Made by a program: the position numbers and the translations under genes
The notes under the pieces: generated by a model
Seen by the model: only the letters and a program-made list of their open reading frames with translations
What the model was told of the DNA's origin: nothing
The model's database searches: none
Shown: positions 32,423 through 47,450 of the stretch, one piece after another
Layout: the number at the start of each line of letters is the position of its first letter
Position numbering within the stretch: position 1 is the stretch's first letter
NCBI RefSeq assembly: GCF_041956535.1
Contig: NW_027192223.1
Coordinates: 45,879-109,878 of the forward strand
DNA: 64,000 bases
From: Calcarisporiella thermophila CBS 279.70
Lineage: Eukaryota; Calcarisporiellomycota
Direction of reading: 5' to 3'

Positions 32423-33450
32423 ATGGCATCTTATTCTCAACATTACTCCCTCCAAGAGCCTAGCGTTGCTTATGAATTTCTTACAAATCTCGTATGGAAG
32501 AGAATCCATACAATTAACTACATAAAGGGGGCACATGAGGGAAAAGTGCATTGGTACAACACCATCTTATTATCACGAGAAGATTTCGCACCGTTACAAC
32601 AGAACCCACGGTTACGTAAAAGGTATATAAAACAATTCCAGTTGTGATCTACAAATATTATTCTAACTTTTGCATAACAGAACATACCAATATTTTGTAC
32701 TAGGAATGTCGTTGGGGACTACACTTGACATAACTAACCCAGAGGATTACATCAAAGCCCTAAGCAATCTACTACAAGAATTCGAATATTTTTCCAATGA
32801 TCAATCCAAGCCGAAGATGGTATTATTTCCTTCACTTATGCTAATGATCTACATATATTTATCTGATCTCTTTACAATTCTGACTGAAATGTTATCTAGA
32901 AAAACATTTTTTTCCGCAAAAAACCACTTGATGAAGGTTCATCAGCTGAGGATGCTGAATATTCACTGCTAAATATAGCAAATTTGGCAAGTATATTCTG
33001 CCTCACATCCAAGAAATTGCTTTCTTTAATTATCCAATTGCTTTGTATTTTTCAGCCATTTGAACCAGATTATTTCCAGGTTCTTTGCACTTTATGCGAT
33101 CTTCTCTCGGAGGTATATTATCGCTTGTTAGTAGGAACCAGTGATTTGTGCACTCATTCATTTTGCGAAACGGTGGTAAAAGTGGACAGCAAATTTAAAG
33201 TAATATATTATACTTGTAGATTTTGAAAACTCTATGCCTGATAATGCTATTATTAATCTTATTTTAGAAAATAATTAGTAGCATAACCAAAGAGATTGAT
33301 ACCATTGCGCGTGCAGTCATCAAGGAAGAGTTGTTGCTCATTGATCCACTTGCACAAAGAAATGGAGGAATAGCAAATGCTAACGCAAATAGTGGAAGGA
33401 TGACTCCAACGGATGAGCATTGGGATGCCAATAGTTTGTCAGGAATGTAA
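32423..33450 (+). CDS. Conserved protein of unknown function (250 aa)
   Basis: Five exons (32423-32622, 32681-32819, 32900-32986, 33056-33199, 33268-33450), all in phase. The protein is mostly helical and soluble, with no signal or membrane segment. Notable blocks are FLTNLVWKRIHTINYIKGAH, EGKVHWYNTILLSREDF, YFVLGMSLGTTLDI, the basic FFRKKP and FEPDYFQVLCTLCDLLSEVY. The tail is low-complexity and ends WDANSLSGM. I do not recognise the family. The multi-exon structure and intact frame show a real gene. The third intron starts with GC (GCAAGT...CAG), a rare but known donor type. Confidence 0.75.
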
Positions 33451-33960
33451 GGTGGCGTTCTATGCTTCAAACAAGAATGTCAAATTTTTATATAATATAT
33501 AGTAATAATTCGTTTATATATGTCTGATTATTACTTTCTTTTGCGCATATTTTCTTTTATCTCCAATCTCTTTTTCTGTAATATATGCATCCGTTTATCA
33601 TCTTTCTTTTAATATTTAACATTGCTAAATGAGTCTAACATAAATAATGGAGGAACAAAACGAAACCTTTTAAAATAGTAAGTTTAAACGTATATATTTT
33701 CATAATATATTTCTTATCCTACAACTAACTTATTGCTTAATATCTGCTGATATCCAGCTCTAAGTCTTCTTCATGGTTCATAGCAGGCAAATAAAGGTTT
33801 AAAATCTGGGTTGAACTATTATTCATTGATAATAGAATTATTAAATTATTGTTATTAATTTATGATATTCGAGTTGGGACTGTTTAATGTGACGTTGATT
33901 TTATTTTGAGTAAACAGTTTTTTGGCAATAGCTTTCTTGTGAGAAAGTGAATTTATAATA
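33451..33960. other. Intergenic, promoter of the Bud21-like gene
   Basis: TGTGACGT at 33888-33895, 66 bp before the next ATG, is a degenerate HomolD or CRE-like box. Otherwise nothing seen. Confidence 0.5.
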
Positions 33961-34988
33961 ATGTCGGAAGGTAAGTGATTTCACGGATTTTGCCTTGGCA
34001 GTTTTACATTGTATTTATACTATTAATCATCAAATCTTCATATAAAAGATAGGTATCCTGACCAGCCTCTCCAGAAAGTCGAAGATCGTGATCATAGTGT
34101 CGAAGATGTCTCGGACGATGAAGCACCCGAAGCTGTTTCTTCAGCAGCAGCAAAATCACATGCAATTGAGGCTGTGAAGCGTAAAAAAGTGGCTGTTCAA
34201 AGGTAATTTCTTCTATTTTCTACTCTTCTTTTTACATTTTTGTTAAATTTTCTTTGCTCATATTAGGCTTCACAATGAAAAAAAAGCTAGACAACGTAAT
34301 CTCGATGCTAAATTGAAGGAGCAGAGTATGCAATCAAAGAAAAAGAAGGAAAATAGAAAAGAGGAGAATAGATATACTGAGAATGCATCGGAAGATATGA
34401 AAGATCTGAAGCAAAATACTGAAGAAGAAAAAGAAATGCCTACACTCTTACCGACTGAATTATTAGAAGAAGTTGCAAAGAGAGAAAAGGAGGAAAGGTA
34501 TGCGTTTCTTTTCACCAAACTTCTCTCTCTTAATATATTAAAAAAAATCCTTTGGATAGAAAACGGAAGCATTTACGCGCAGAAGAATTTGAAGCTCTTT
34601 TATCGCAGGAAGAGGAAAATGGGAGAAGCGAGCAATTGAAGCGTTCAAAACAGGAGAAAGATGTCCGGCATGTCGGGTATTGTCGTAATCTTATATAGCA
34701 ATTATATTCAGCCAATATTGAGTGCTGCCTTTTATAGACAATTTACTGTTAGGGCACTTGGAAAGAGAAATGTCGTAAGACCACAGCCTATACCCGAGCA
34801 AATTGAAGATTTCCGTCGAGATCATTTTTATAGCAGGCGAGTACCGCGAAAAGATGGTAAGAATCCTCAAACTCCCCAATCTTGACTGCTTATTAATGCA
34901 ATATCTTATACTTTTAGCTGTGCTAAATTTAAGTCAAAAAAAAGGTCCTGCAATCAAATTCGCTCGTTTTTCGCGTACAAATACATAA
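33961..34988 (+). CDS. Bud21/Utp16-like nucleolar protein
   Basis: Six exons (33961-33970, 34049-34202, 34267-34497, 34560-34676, 34738-34856, 34918-34988) give 233 aa. The first exon is only 10 nt (ATG TCG GAA G). The N-terminal DDEAPEAVSSAAAKS is the hallmark of the Utp16/Bud21 family. A long Lys/Glu coiled coil follows, and the C-terminus has VRALGKRNVVRPQPIPEQ and DFRRDHFYSRRVPR. Utp16 is a U3 snoRNP/SSU processome protein. The assignment rests mainly on the N-terminal motif and overall design. Its position among other ribosome-assembly genes and a TGTGACGT box fit. Confidence 0.6.
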
Positions 34989-35130
34989 TATAACATATTA
35001 TCTATACTGTAACATTTTATAGTAAAGTCTTAGTTTGCTTTCTAAATATTTTTTTCACTTAAAATATCACCATTTATTTATTCAATTATGAAAAGGGTTG
35101 ATTAAATCTATAAAATTTAAACAAATTTCA

Positions 35131-35138
35131 TGTGACTG
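35131..35138 (+). promoter_or_regulatory. HomolD box upstream of SWT1
   Basis: TGTGACTG followed by C, in gene orientation, 85 bp before the ATG. It is the same 9-mer as at NOP58 and NOG2. Confidence 0.6.
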
Positions 35139-35222
35139 CCAATCTTTTATAAATATCGCTCTAGTTTATACATAGGTTGCCACTCATCTAATTCACTATA
35201 CTATATCCAAAAGAGTTGAATA

Positions 35223-36929
35223 ATGGACCAAGATGTTGAGTATATGGACCTCGATGATCCTGACCTTCTTCGAGGTATTGCCTTTGAAGTCAAGACTATG
35301 CGCAGTAGCGCGGATAATTTGTTTACACTGGACAATGTGATTCCTGTTCAAGAAACTGACGACTCTGACAAGTTGTCGATTCGCTCCGCGCGTGCACTTG
35401 TCATAATAGATACAAATTTCTGTCTCACGCATTTGGGCTTTCTTCATGGACTTGTATATCGCTCGGCCCCATCAAATGGAGTAGTTGTAATTGTTCCTTG
35501 GATTGTAATACAAGAATTGGATGGCCTTAAATCGCGAAGCAGCAAAAGTCAAATTCGAGAAATAGCCATAAGAGCAAACGACTTTTTGTGGAAAGCACTC
35601 GGCAGCAAAAGGGATCAATCCTCATTGAGGGGACAGAAACTAAACGAAAGATTGAGAGAATTTGGTAATAAGAACAAGTCAAATGATGATGAAATTCTTA
35701 ATTGTTGCAGGTAACGAGCGGAACGAAGCTTAGAGGTTCTCCTCAATCTAATCATTTATAGGATAACAGGTATTTTCAGCAGGCCGTTGATCATAACATT
35801 ATGGTTATGTTACTCTCGAACGATAAAAATCTTTGCGTTAAAGCTCTAGTACATGGAATAGAGACGTTCTCTTACTTTAAGAATGGCCTAGATCCAGATA
35901 CAGTTGTTCAAACAATCTTGCATCAATCTACTCAGCGCAAAGGAATGAATAATGTCCCCGCTAAAAATGAAAAGCCCAATGCAAATAAAGCTGCTGATAT
36001 ATCTTTAAAAACAACGGTAAATAGCTCTAAAACTACCATTAGAGAATATATGATTTATTGACTTTAGTTTTCAGGATGATATCGATTTCATGGATGCAGA
36101 TAAATTTTCTTCGGAATCAACTTCGCTTTCCAATTCATATACTACCCAAATGCCAAATGAGGCTTCTACTCATAATGACTATCCCACAGCTAAGAGATTG
36201 AAATTTGACTCTAATCGGTTTACATCCAATACCACCGCTGATTTCAAAGTAACTTGATTGGCGTTATCACAGGCTTTTTATAATACAAAATTATTGACTA
36301 TACCAATTCTAATATTTTAGGATGAATTAGAATCTATGCAGACTGACAGTGAATTACCTACAGTTTCACTAGTATCCACAGATTCCTATGATAGTATTCA
36401 TGCCCCAGAACGATCTTTATATCCTCGCTCATCTTCAATCACCGCAACATTAATACCTTATTTCCCCGCTGATGGCCCTCAATACACTCTCCCGAACCAG
36501 AAAGCTATCGAACGTATAATCAATGAAATATGCATGTGTCTAGAACAAGCCCTTCCCCAGGCTATGGAATTCCACTATATAAATGCATTTGGGGAACATT
36601 GGACTTATGTGTTGGAGAAGGACCTCCCGCCTTGGCCACTAAAAAAAGCACTTTCTCTAATACAGCGACACGATTTTACCGTTTTTCAACAGGCTACTGA
36701 ACCGCAGGCATTGGGGCGGTTAGTTCGTAGTGCTGCAGAAGGCATATTGAATTTCATGCGGAATTATGAAAAACCAGCCCGGCAAAACATGTTAAATATG
36801 GGACAAATGCAAAAATTCCTGACAAATGTCGAAGTGATTTTAGCGATATGTGTTGGTGCACGAGTAGTCACACAGGAAGAGTGTTATTATCGCTTGGAAC
36901 AATGGAGAGAAATGTTGTGGAAAAACTAA
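35223..36929 (+). CDS. SWT1: Swt1-like PIN-domain endoribonuclease
   Basis: Four exons (35223-35710, 35770-36016, 36075-36248, 36321-36929) give 505 aa. The PIN domain (about residues 58-220) has VIIDTNFCLTH with its first metal-binding Asp, VPWIVIQELDGLK, NDDEIL and a last acidic segment LLSNDKNLCVKA. A disordered Ser/Thr-rich linker is followed by a helical C-terminal domain (QALPQAMEFHYINAFGEHW). Yeast Swt1 cuts unspliced or faulty mRNPs at nuclear pores. It is the only RNA quality-control gene here with an exact HomolD box. Confidence 0.88.
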
Positions 36930-37155
36930 AAACTTTGTATATATGGTTGATCAGACGTTAAATATTTGAAATTTTTTTTATTTCAATTTTAATTAATGAA
37001 AAAAAACAGTACTGTCATTTAAAATTCACACTACTTTTGGAGAACTCAGACAATAAGGTCAAACATCTACACTGATACAAATAGATTCCACACGCCCTAA
37101 GCAATTAGATGGTAATAGACATTAGGGATAAAAAAATAGGAAGTATAGTTGGACT

Positions 37156-38654
<1,499 letters not shown>

Positions 38655-41600
38655 TTAATATCTATTTTCGAGGTCCACTAAAATGTCAAATGAACCGGTT
38701 CCTCCTGGCACGGGTTTTCCCATCACTATTCTTGCCGATGGGGAATCTAGAGTATCATAGTCGCCATAAAGGGTTGCCTGGGTCAAGAAATGGCACGTTG
38801 TCTCAAAGCTCATCTTAAGGAATGGTGATACGTTTGATTCAATACCCATTCGGTTGAAGGGTTTGTAACCGCCTTCAAAGGTCATATAATCTGCAATTAT
38901 TGACAAGTGGCGGTGGTCAACCGAAATATGATAGGCGTCGAATACCTCTGTGATTTCACGAACTATTGCATTGCGAGCAGCTTCCACGCCATACGTGCGT
39001 AAAATAGCAGCAATGTCATTAGTGTAAATTCTGTTTACATCAAGCACATTGTCCAGCTCCCACATGCCACGGAGATTAGTGCCTTCAGCTAGGATATTGC
39101 GTTGAGTATCAGATTCGTTTTTCGGTGGAGCAATATGGCAACGAGAAATGCCTGGCACTTCACGAATAACCGTTCGATGACATACTTGCTCAACAAGTGC
39201 GAGCATAAGAATCTTGCGAGTGTCCGCTGGGAAGTGAAGTTCGATTTCACACCAGGCACCATGCATCTCGTCGAATCGATAAGCCTTAATGTAGTTGCTT
39301 GATGAGATTATCCTCTCTGCACGATCAGCCTGGAGTTTTTCAGCCTTCGCAAGACGGGCTTCCTCGTCCATTTCCTCGTCCGAGTCAGTCTCAGAATCAC
39401 CTTCCTCTCCTTCAAGCTCTCTTTCCTCTTGGGCCAATCGCTTGTCCACCGATCGGATAATTTCCTCGTCTTCCTCATCAGGAGCATCGTAGGAAGCATA
39501 TTGTTTACTCCTTGCCGCAATCTTAGCCGATGTGGCATCGCCTTCATCTTCGGAGTCGTCTTTTCTACTTGTTACAGCACGGTTGTCGTCTTCATCTTCA
39601 AGGAAGCCTGAGCTGCTCTCGTTTACAGGTTTACCTTTGCCAATCTCGTGCCCCTCGTCATCTCCACCAGCCTTTGATTTACGCTGTGCTTTTCGTAAAT
39701 CACGAACAATTGCTTGCTCAAGCTGCTTCACAAATCGACGCTCAATAGTATCTTGCACTACATCGGAAGTGACGTTGTATTCTTCACTGTATTCTTCGCG
39801 TGGGAACATGTTGAGGCGGACTGAATATATGCGTACACGGCGGTGCCCTGTCTTTGCCTGCCGTGCAGACATGCGCTCAGTAACAACCACTTCATCCATA
39901 AGATCAGCAATTGTTAGGCGACTGACATCTTTACAGAAGTTCTTTGCTTGTTCTTCTGTAATGTGCTCATGGAGAGGGAGTGTCATACGTGGGGTTTTAA
40001 TTTGTGCGCTTGCTGTCATAATAATTTCACGCAATCGAGGTATACCAAGGGTGACATTACCACCAGCACCAGCCAAATGGAAGGTGTTGAGAGTCATCTG
40101 TGTAGACGGTTCACCCACTGATTGTGCTGCTAAAAGGCCAACTGCTTCACCAGGATCTGCCATACTTTTCATATATTTGACATGCATTAGAGAGCGGAAA
40201 GATTTGGGAGCGAGGTCGCCGCGGTTTGCGCATCGATCGATTTCTCTCTTGCGGAGACTAGCAGGATCATTGTTCTCTTTATCTTCGTCGGATCTCAAGA
40301 GACGGCCTGGGTTTGTCTTGATATATTTCTCAAGAGCGGCATGGAATTTTTCCGAGACTGACCCGATGTTTCGACTTGGGTTGAATTGAGAGAGTACAGG
40401 ATCATATTTGTGTGGTTTCTTCAGCGCCTTTTTCGAATAGGAATATGCATCTTTCGTATTGACCATATCACTTTCCAGCATTGACGCAAGCTTATATTTG
40501 CTCGCTATCGCTTTACAGTTTTGAGCAGAGAAATCGAACTCGTATAAATGCGCTTGTTTCGTTACATCAAGTGAGTCTTCTCCATAATTGAACTGGAGTA
40601 CTGACCCATCCGCATCTCGAACCGTATAATCGTAGTTGACTTTCAGCCCCTCCAAATGTTTGATTAAACAACGCTGAAGATAGCCAGAACGACTTGTCTT
40701 CACAGCTGTATCGATCAAACCGACACGCCCTGCCATACAATGGAAATAATATTCCTTTGAAATTTTAAAGAAAAATTAGAACAAGAATAATCATAATTCA
40801 TAATCAAAATATTTACCTGAGGTTTAATACCAGTTAAGAATCGACCTGAAATAAAACCACCCGCACGGCCACTGGTATCATTTGGCAAGAATGAAGGCAA
40901 TGTTTTTCCGCTCACCATCACAGGTACACGACGGCCCTCGAGAGCTTGCTGCCCGAGACAGCAAGAAATTTGCGAAACATTCACACTACTCCCTTTTGCA
41001 CCTGCTGTCACCATCATTTGCATGTTGTTGTGGGGGAATTTGACCTGTAGCCCACTAGGCAGCGTCTCTTTAATTACTTTTGATTGAATTTGATTCACAG
41101 TCTGCATCATAGCCATATCATAATTCTCATGTAGATCCGGGTCGCGGAGTACCCCCTCCAACCGGCGATTGAACTCTGCCTTCAGATCAGATGGTGATGC
41201 TGTCTTGGCCATATCTTTAAGGCCAACATATTCTAATGCAGTTTCATAGCTTTCTTTCTCTGATTCTTTGAAGATTTTGTCACGTACGTTATTGCCATCC
41301 TCCTATTCATAGACCATTATTTTGTTATTATAAAATAGAAACTGGAAAAATAAATAGAATTTACCGTGAAGAGTAAATCATCCATTCTACAAGAAAATCC
41401 CGAGTGTTGCAGGTATTTCGTAAACAGTCTTCCCAGAATGCTAAGCAATTGTCCTGCCAATTCTGCACTGTACAGCTCGTAGCAAGAGTGAACAAGACCG
41501 AATTTTGATGCACCGAATTGGGATTTGTCAAGCACGCCAGTAAGCAATTCACCCTGATAGAATATAACTGTTCCCTCTTCGGGATGACCGGGCCAGAATT

Positions 41601-44307
41601 TACCATCAACTTTTGCTTTTGAACGCATATTAAGTGGGATATGGTTGACAGTGAGATTGAGTAGAATCGTGGTTAACACTTGTTTGCCTGTCCACAAGGG
41701 GCGTGGTTTGAGAATAGCCGATTCGACCGTGAGAATAGTGCGGCTACCAATGTAATCCGGATCTTCAGGGCGAAGAGCACCATAGATAAGCTGCTGGTAT
41801 TCTTCACGAGTGAAAAAGGTATCTTTTGATGTCATCCACACACCGGCGTCAACATGGTCTTGAATTAAGCCACGAAGAGGAGATCCAGAAGTCGGCACAA
41901 GATACTGCGAATCAGTATTTGCAATTAATTTCGCTTCAGCGCGCGCGATTTCATTCTGAGGAAAATGTAAATTCATCTCGTCACCGTCAAAATCAGCATT
42001 GTAAGTATTACTAAATATCGGTGAGGAAATTTGTTATCCTAATATTTAGAGTAATTAAAGTATAATATACCTACCAATTTGCATAATGCATTCGAATGGT
42101 TTTTTCTCCTGGAAGAATACGAGCACGATGTGCCATGATAGAAGGTTTATGTAAAGTGGGTTGACGATTCACTAATAGCATATCGCCATTGCGAATATGG
42201 CGATAAACCTTTTTGTTAATCGCAGAAGTTGCCGTTGGATAAAGAGCACTGCTTGAACTCCCTGATACGCTTTGTGGTGTAAGGAGCTGGTGGGCAAGAG
42301 CAATCCGTGATTCGAGACTAAGATGAGTTAAAGTTGTAAGTGACCCATCCTCATGCTGGACATGAGTTGCTCCCGGCCAGACATCAGGTCCATTTATGAT
42401 AGCTTTGCGAAGCTCCTTGACATTAAATGAAGTCACTGGCTCAGGATACGTGAGTTTTTTGGCAAACACAGGTGGTATCTATATTGAAAAAAAAAATGAA
42501 GTGAGCATGATTGTTATCAATATAATGCTTATATCAGCGCATACTCCAATCTCATTTGTCTCAATGTTGGGATCAGGCGATATCACAGAACGAGCAGCAT
42601 AATTGACACGTTTTCCCATCATATGTTTACGGAAGAGACCTTCCTTCTTTTCAAGCACTTGGCGAATACCTGTGGGAGGATTGCGTCCACGAGGGGTTGT
42701 TGTATTCTTGCTTGAATCAATGTAACCATTTACTTCTTGCTGTAGTCGAATAAATGCATCGATAAGGGATTTGTAGACAACACCCTCGTCCACTTGCTTC
42801 TCTTCTCCGTTAGATTCGCTTCGTTTGGAAAGAAGACTATTAGTGTTGCGGATTTCCTCGCATAGCGAGAGAATTTTACTAAGAAGTTCATTTTGTGGAT
42901 TTTCGAACATTTTGTCGTTCATTACTGACGGCGGGCGGAATCGTGTCGGAGATACAGGAAGTATTTCAAGAAAGAATGCATCAGCTGAGGCGAGTTTTGG
43001 TTTAGATTTACCCACCGGAGAACGAGCACCAAACATCAGAGTAGTCATTTGGTTTTCATTCTCAAAGAGAAGCTTCAAATGGCCCTTAACGTGCATAGAC
43101 GTAAGATATTTAGACGACTCGGTGACATCTTCATCGATATCTATTGAATTTTCCTTATGAGCCACCTCGACTGTCTCCTCATTATCATCGGCGGATCCCT
43201 CAATTTCCTCGTCGATATCCATTATATCCTCGTTATTCCGCCTTGATGATAGTTTACTATTGGTCAAGAGCACATTCCGCTCTTTCATGCCCAATGCCTC
43301 CACATAAAGCCTCTGCTTTTTATTCAATGGAAGCTGGAAAATCTTAACAAATCCATCTTTACGCAGAGCATATGCGGGACTATAATAGATTTGAGCAACA
43401 TTTAAGTTGAGAATATAGAGAAAAAAATAGTTATATACTTACGCTTTACAATTTTCGCATTTCTTTTTTGCGAGAGCTCGTTTCATAAACTCACTTATGA
43501 CTTTTTTGCGTTCATCTGTCACTACAGTTACCTTGTAAGACATGTCCGAGGATGCGTTATTTTTTATGGCATGCTTTACAAATGCATCTGTAAAAAGAAA
43601 TTAGTTAGTGATGAAATATTTATTTATTGGCTATCGACTGGTACTAACCTAACTTTCTAATATAGTTCTCTCCATCCATTCCTTCTTCCTCAGCCTCATC
43701 TTCGGCGTCCAGCTCCATTTCTTCTCCTCTTTGCTTCATTTTCTCCGCTGATATTGGAATTCCATCTATCCTATTAGCCTCAACCACCAGACCGCGATCA
43801 AGTAATATTAATTTCGATATATAACGATGTAACTAAAAAATTAAGGAGATGAATAATTTTTACAAAATATTCTGACATAATTAGAATTTATACCTCTGGC
43901 CTGGACATACGGAAATGATGACAATTCCAACAAGTGGATCGTAGTAATGAAAACATTTGATTAAAAAACAACGGGTTGTATACGGGGGTTGGAAGTTCAA
44001 TGTGACCAAAATGTCCTGGACATGAAAAGTGATCGAGTGTACATGTTGCACAACTAATAGAAGACAATTGCATGAAATTTATGATAATTTTTTGTAATCC
44101 TTTAAATTGTGTAAACACTCACACATGGCTCTTGCTGAATGGTCCTAGTGCAGGGTCGTAAAGCCCGCCCTTAGTGGGGTGCATTAAATTGTCAAAGATT
44201 ACAGGGTTGATGATCTGCTTGACAGATATCTTCTTGATCTCCTCGGAGTCATATAATGAGAAGGAGACCGAGGAGATCTCTGATCCCACCGGGCGGGCGA
44301 TATTCAT
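38655..44307 (-). CDS. RPA190: RNA polymerase I largest subunit A190 (RPA1)
   Basis: About nine exons, roughly 1,700 aa (yeast A190 is 1,664). The N-terminus [14 protein letters not shown] and [11 protein letters not shown] is specific to Pol I. The zinc region has [20 protein letters not shown]. The catalytic motif [11 protein letters not shown] is rebuilt across the intron between 42064 and about 42020. The bridge/trigger region has ESVG-type [22 protein letters not shown] long acidic insert in the jaw (about 39320-39700) is typical of A190. It transcribes 35S rRNA in the nucleolus. CGTGACGT about 100 bp upstream is a degenerate box. Confidence 0.97.
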
Positions 44308-45201
44308 GTTTGCAAAAAAAACGAATGAATTCGTTAAATGTCTGTTGAAACTGAATAATGTAATAAAAGCGGTCCTACAAACAATAAACAAATCTAAGCC
44401 ACTAATCTCGTGACGTTATCAAGTTCAGTCGTTTCCTATTACTTCAAATATACCATAGGTCTTGCAATCGAAGGATTCAAATTCTCACAAACTGTTATAT
44501 ATACTGTACATTAGTCTTCCTTTAATAAAATCTTTCGTTGAATGTTGATAATTCAGGTACACTATTTTCACACGTATTTACACACTTGATATACAAGAAA
44601 AGATTAAGTATTCAAAAATCCGACTTTTATCTAAAATATCTCTCTGTTTTGGGCTAGGGAGTTCATTGTAGCAATTATAAAGATTACTGGAATATGTTAA
44701 TATGTGATAAGTTGAATTAGTAAATTTCTCTTAATCCAGTTCACGCTTAATGATAATGGTGCAAACTACAATACTATTTGGCCTAATTAAGCCAAAATTA
44801 ATTTTGAATAATAACTATAAAAAAAATCAATATTTAATTCTTTGATTCTAATCGTTAGAATGCATATTTTTTACTTTGATTGTGATGTTATTAAATTCTA
44901 TTTTGATTATTATCTGGATAAATAAGAGATGTTGTGAAGCTTTCGAATTCCTAACTCCCACCATTGTAGTGCTATATTAATATTTTGAGAAAACCTCTTT
45001 CCGCAAAATATAAAAATGCTTTTCTTACGGAAATACCACCTAATTTATGCAATTCGATTGTAAATATAATGGTAATTGCCACCTCTCCTTTCATCCTAGT
45101 TGATGATTAATTGTGGCTTGGCATTTAATTCTTGTAAACATGAATCATAATTAATATTGATATTGTATAAATCGCAAGTATTTTTTCTTTCTTAGTATTG
45201 C
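44308..45201. other. Divergent intergenic region RPA190 / ArgRS
   Basis: About 0.9 kb, very AT-rich. CGTGACGT at 44409-44416 lies on the RPA190 side. No gene or RNA seen. Confidence 0.5.
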
Positions 45202-47291
45202 ATGCATTTTTTGCGCTCGATTCTACTCAGACGATTCGTACCAAATAACATAGGAAATTTCCTTCATACATCGAGAATAATTTCTTTCAGAATGACTATG
45301 TCTCAAATTCCGCAGATCCCAGGCACGGATCCCGAATGTAATGTCATGGATATATTCCGCAACATGCTTGCAAAACAAGTAGCAGAGCTTGCGGATGTGA
45401 CACCGGAGAAGGTGGTTGAATGTATTGATTTTCCTCGACAACCTGAGCATGGAGATCTGGCAATTGCAGTCCCTCGTTTGAGACTCAAAGGAAATCCAAC
45501 GCAAATAGCCAAAGATTTGGTTGAAAAGGTAAATAGTACTTTCCAATTTCTTAACCACAATGGATGGAAATTTTAATCACTTTTTATTTTATTAGTTTGT
45601 CCCAAATGACTACATTACCAGTGCCTCTTGCATTAGCGCTTTCGTTAACTTTTCTATCTCGAAGCCCCTGCTCTCGCAATTGACTCTCTCTTCTGTTATA
45701 AAGCGCGGTGAAGATTTTGGAAAGAATCGATCTGGCGAAGGCAAAACTGCATTAGTTGAATTTTCATCTCCTAATATTGCCAAACCTTTCCACGCCGGAC
45801 ATCTCCGCGGTACCATTATTGGTTCGTTTGTAGTCAATGCTTTGAAGGCAAATGGATGGAAGACAATCAGTATGAATTATTTGGGAGATTGGGGAAAGCA
45901 ATATGGTATGATATTAAATGAAATGTGAAATACAAAAGATGTACTTATATTCTCTTGTGATTAGGACTTCTCGCTGTTGGATTTGAACGACACGGTTCTG
46001 AGGAGGCACTTGAAAAAGATCCTATTCATCACCTGTATGAGGTCTACGTTAAAATTAATGTAAGTTGTGCTGGAATTTTATTGATTTACTCAAAATATCC
46101 TGATTTCGCTTTAATTAGGCTGATGCGGAAAAAGATCCATCCATTCATGACGAGGCACGGGCATACTTCAAGCAAATGGAAGATGGTACTGTATAGTTAC
46201 TGCTTGGATTTTAATTTGGATGCTAACTTTAATTCTCTCTTTTTATCACAGGCGACGAGAAGGCTCTTTCTTTATGGCGTAAATTCCGCGATTTCTCTAT
46301 TGATAAATACAGGTCGACCTATGCTGCGCTTAATGTTTGTTATGATGTATACTCGGGCGAGTCGCAAGTCCCTCGTGAGACAATTGAGCGTGCTCTTGGT
46401 GAGCTTGAAGAAAAAGGATTGCTTAAGGACTCCGATGGTGCAAAAATTGTTGAGCTTGAAAAATACAAACTGTCCAACTGCGTTGTTAAGAAAAAAGATG
46501 GAACCTCCCTCTATATTACTCGTGATATTGGAGCTGCTATTGATCGTTACGAGAAATTCAAGTTCGATCAAATGTTTTATATAGTCGGTTCACCACAGGA
46601 TCTGCATCTAAAACAACTATTTAAGATTCTTGAGCTTCTTGGATACGAATGGGCTTCGCGCTGCACACACATCAATTTTGGTTTGATCACCGGTATGTCA
46701 ACGCGCAAAGGTACTGTAGTATTCCTTGACGATATTCTTGAACAAACGAAAGAGACTATGCACTCAGTAATGCGCAGGAATGAGCGTAAATATGCGCAGA
46801 TTGAAAACCCTGATGCAGTTGCTGAGCAAATTGGTGTTAGCGCCGTATTCGTCCAGGATATGTCTGCTCGTCGTATCAAGAATTATGAATTTGATTGGCA
46901 ACGATGCTTCTCCTTTGAAGGAGATACTGGTGCCTATCTACAGTATGCGCATGCTCGAATGTGCTCAATAGAAAGGAATGCTGGCTTCCCTGTAAATTTT
47001 GAAGCTGACTACGTTAATTTGGTGCAAGAGCCCGTTGCTATAGAGCTTGTGAGCATGCTTGCTCAGTATCCTGATTTGGTTCGCTCATTAACCAAGGCAT
47101 TTGAGCCTTGTAACGTGATCACGTATGCGATGAAGCTTAGCCACTTGGTGTCAACATGTTTGGAGTCCCTTTGGGTACAGGGTCAAGAGAGGCCGCTCGC
47201 CGAGGCTCGGTTATTGCTCTACTATTGCGCTCGTTTGACACTAGGAAATGCAATGCGATTGGTTGGAATGCGCCCCTTAGAGAGGATGTAA
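45202..47291 (+). CDS. Arginyl-tRNA synthetase
   Basis: Five exons (45202-45528, 45596-45905, 45965-46059, 46119-46185, 46252-47291) give 612 aa. This is a class I synthetase with the HIGH motif in SPNIAKPFHAGHLRGT, the arginine-site region YLGDWGKQYG, the KMSKS-loop counterpart GMSTRKGTVVFLDDIL, and the anticodon domain ending GMRPLERM. The first ATG opens a basic, Ser/Arg-rich leader (MHFLRSILLRRFVPNN) that looks like a mitochondrial presequence. ATGs at 45292 and 45298 would start a cytosolic form, so one gene probably serves both compartments. Confidence 0.95.
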
Positions 47292-47450
47292 AAAAAGAGG
47301 CTACAGAGTTTCATAAAATAGAGATCTTATTTGGTATACACTGCATTAACTTCAATTAAAATAAAATCTATTGTATACGATTTCCCGGATTCAACTCGAG
47401 ATCAAAATTTTATGTTTATTTAAAGGCTTTTAGTGGCATATATCTAATAT

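Noticed and set aside
39532-40389. A 285-codon plus-strand open frame
   Set aside because: It lies opposite the A190 coding exon, is Ser/Arg-rich low complexity as expected for an antisense shadow, and has no start context or domain.
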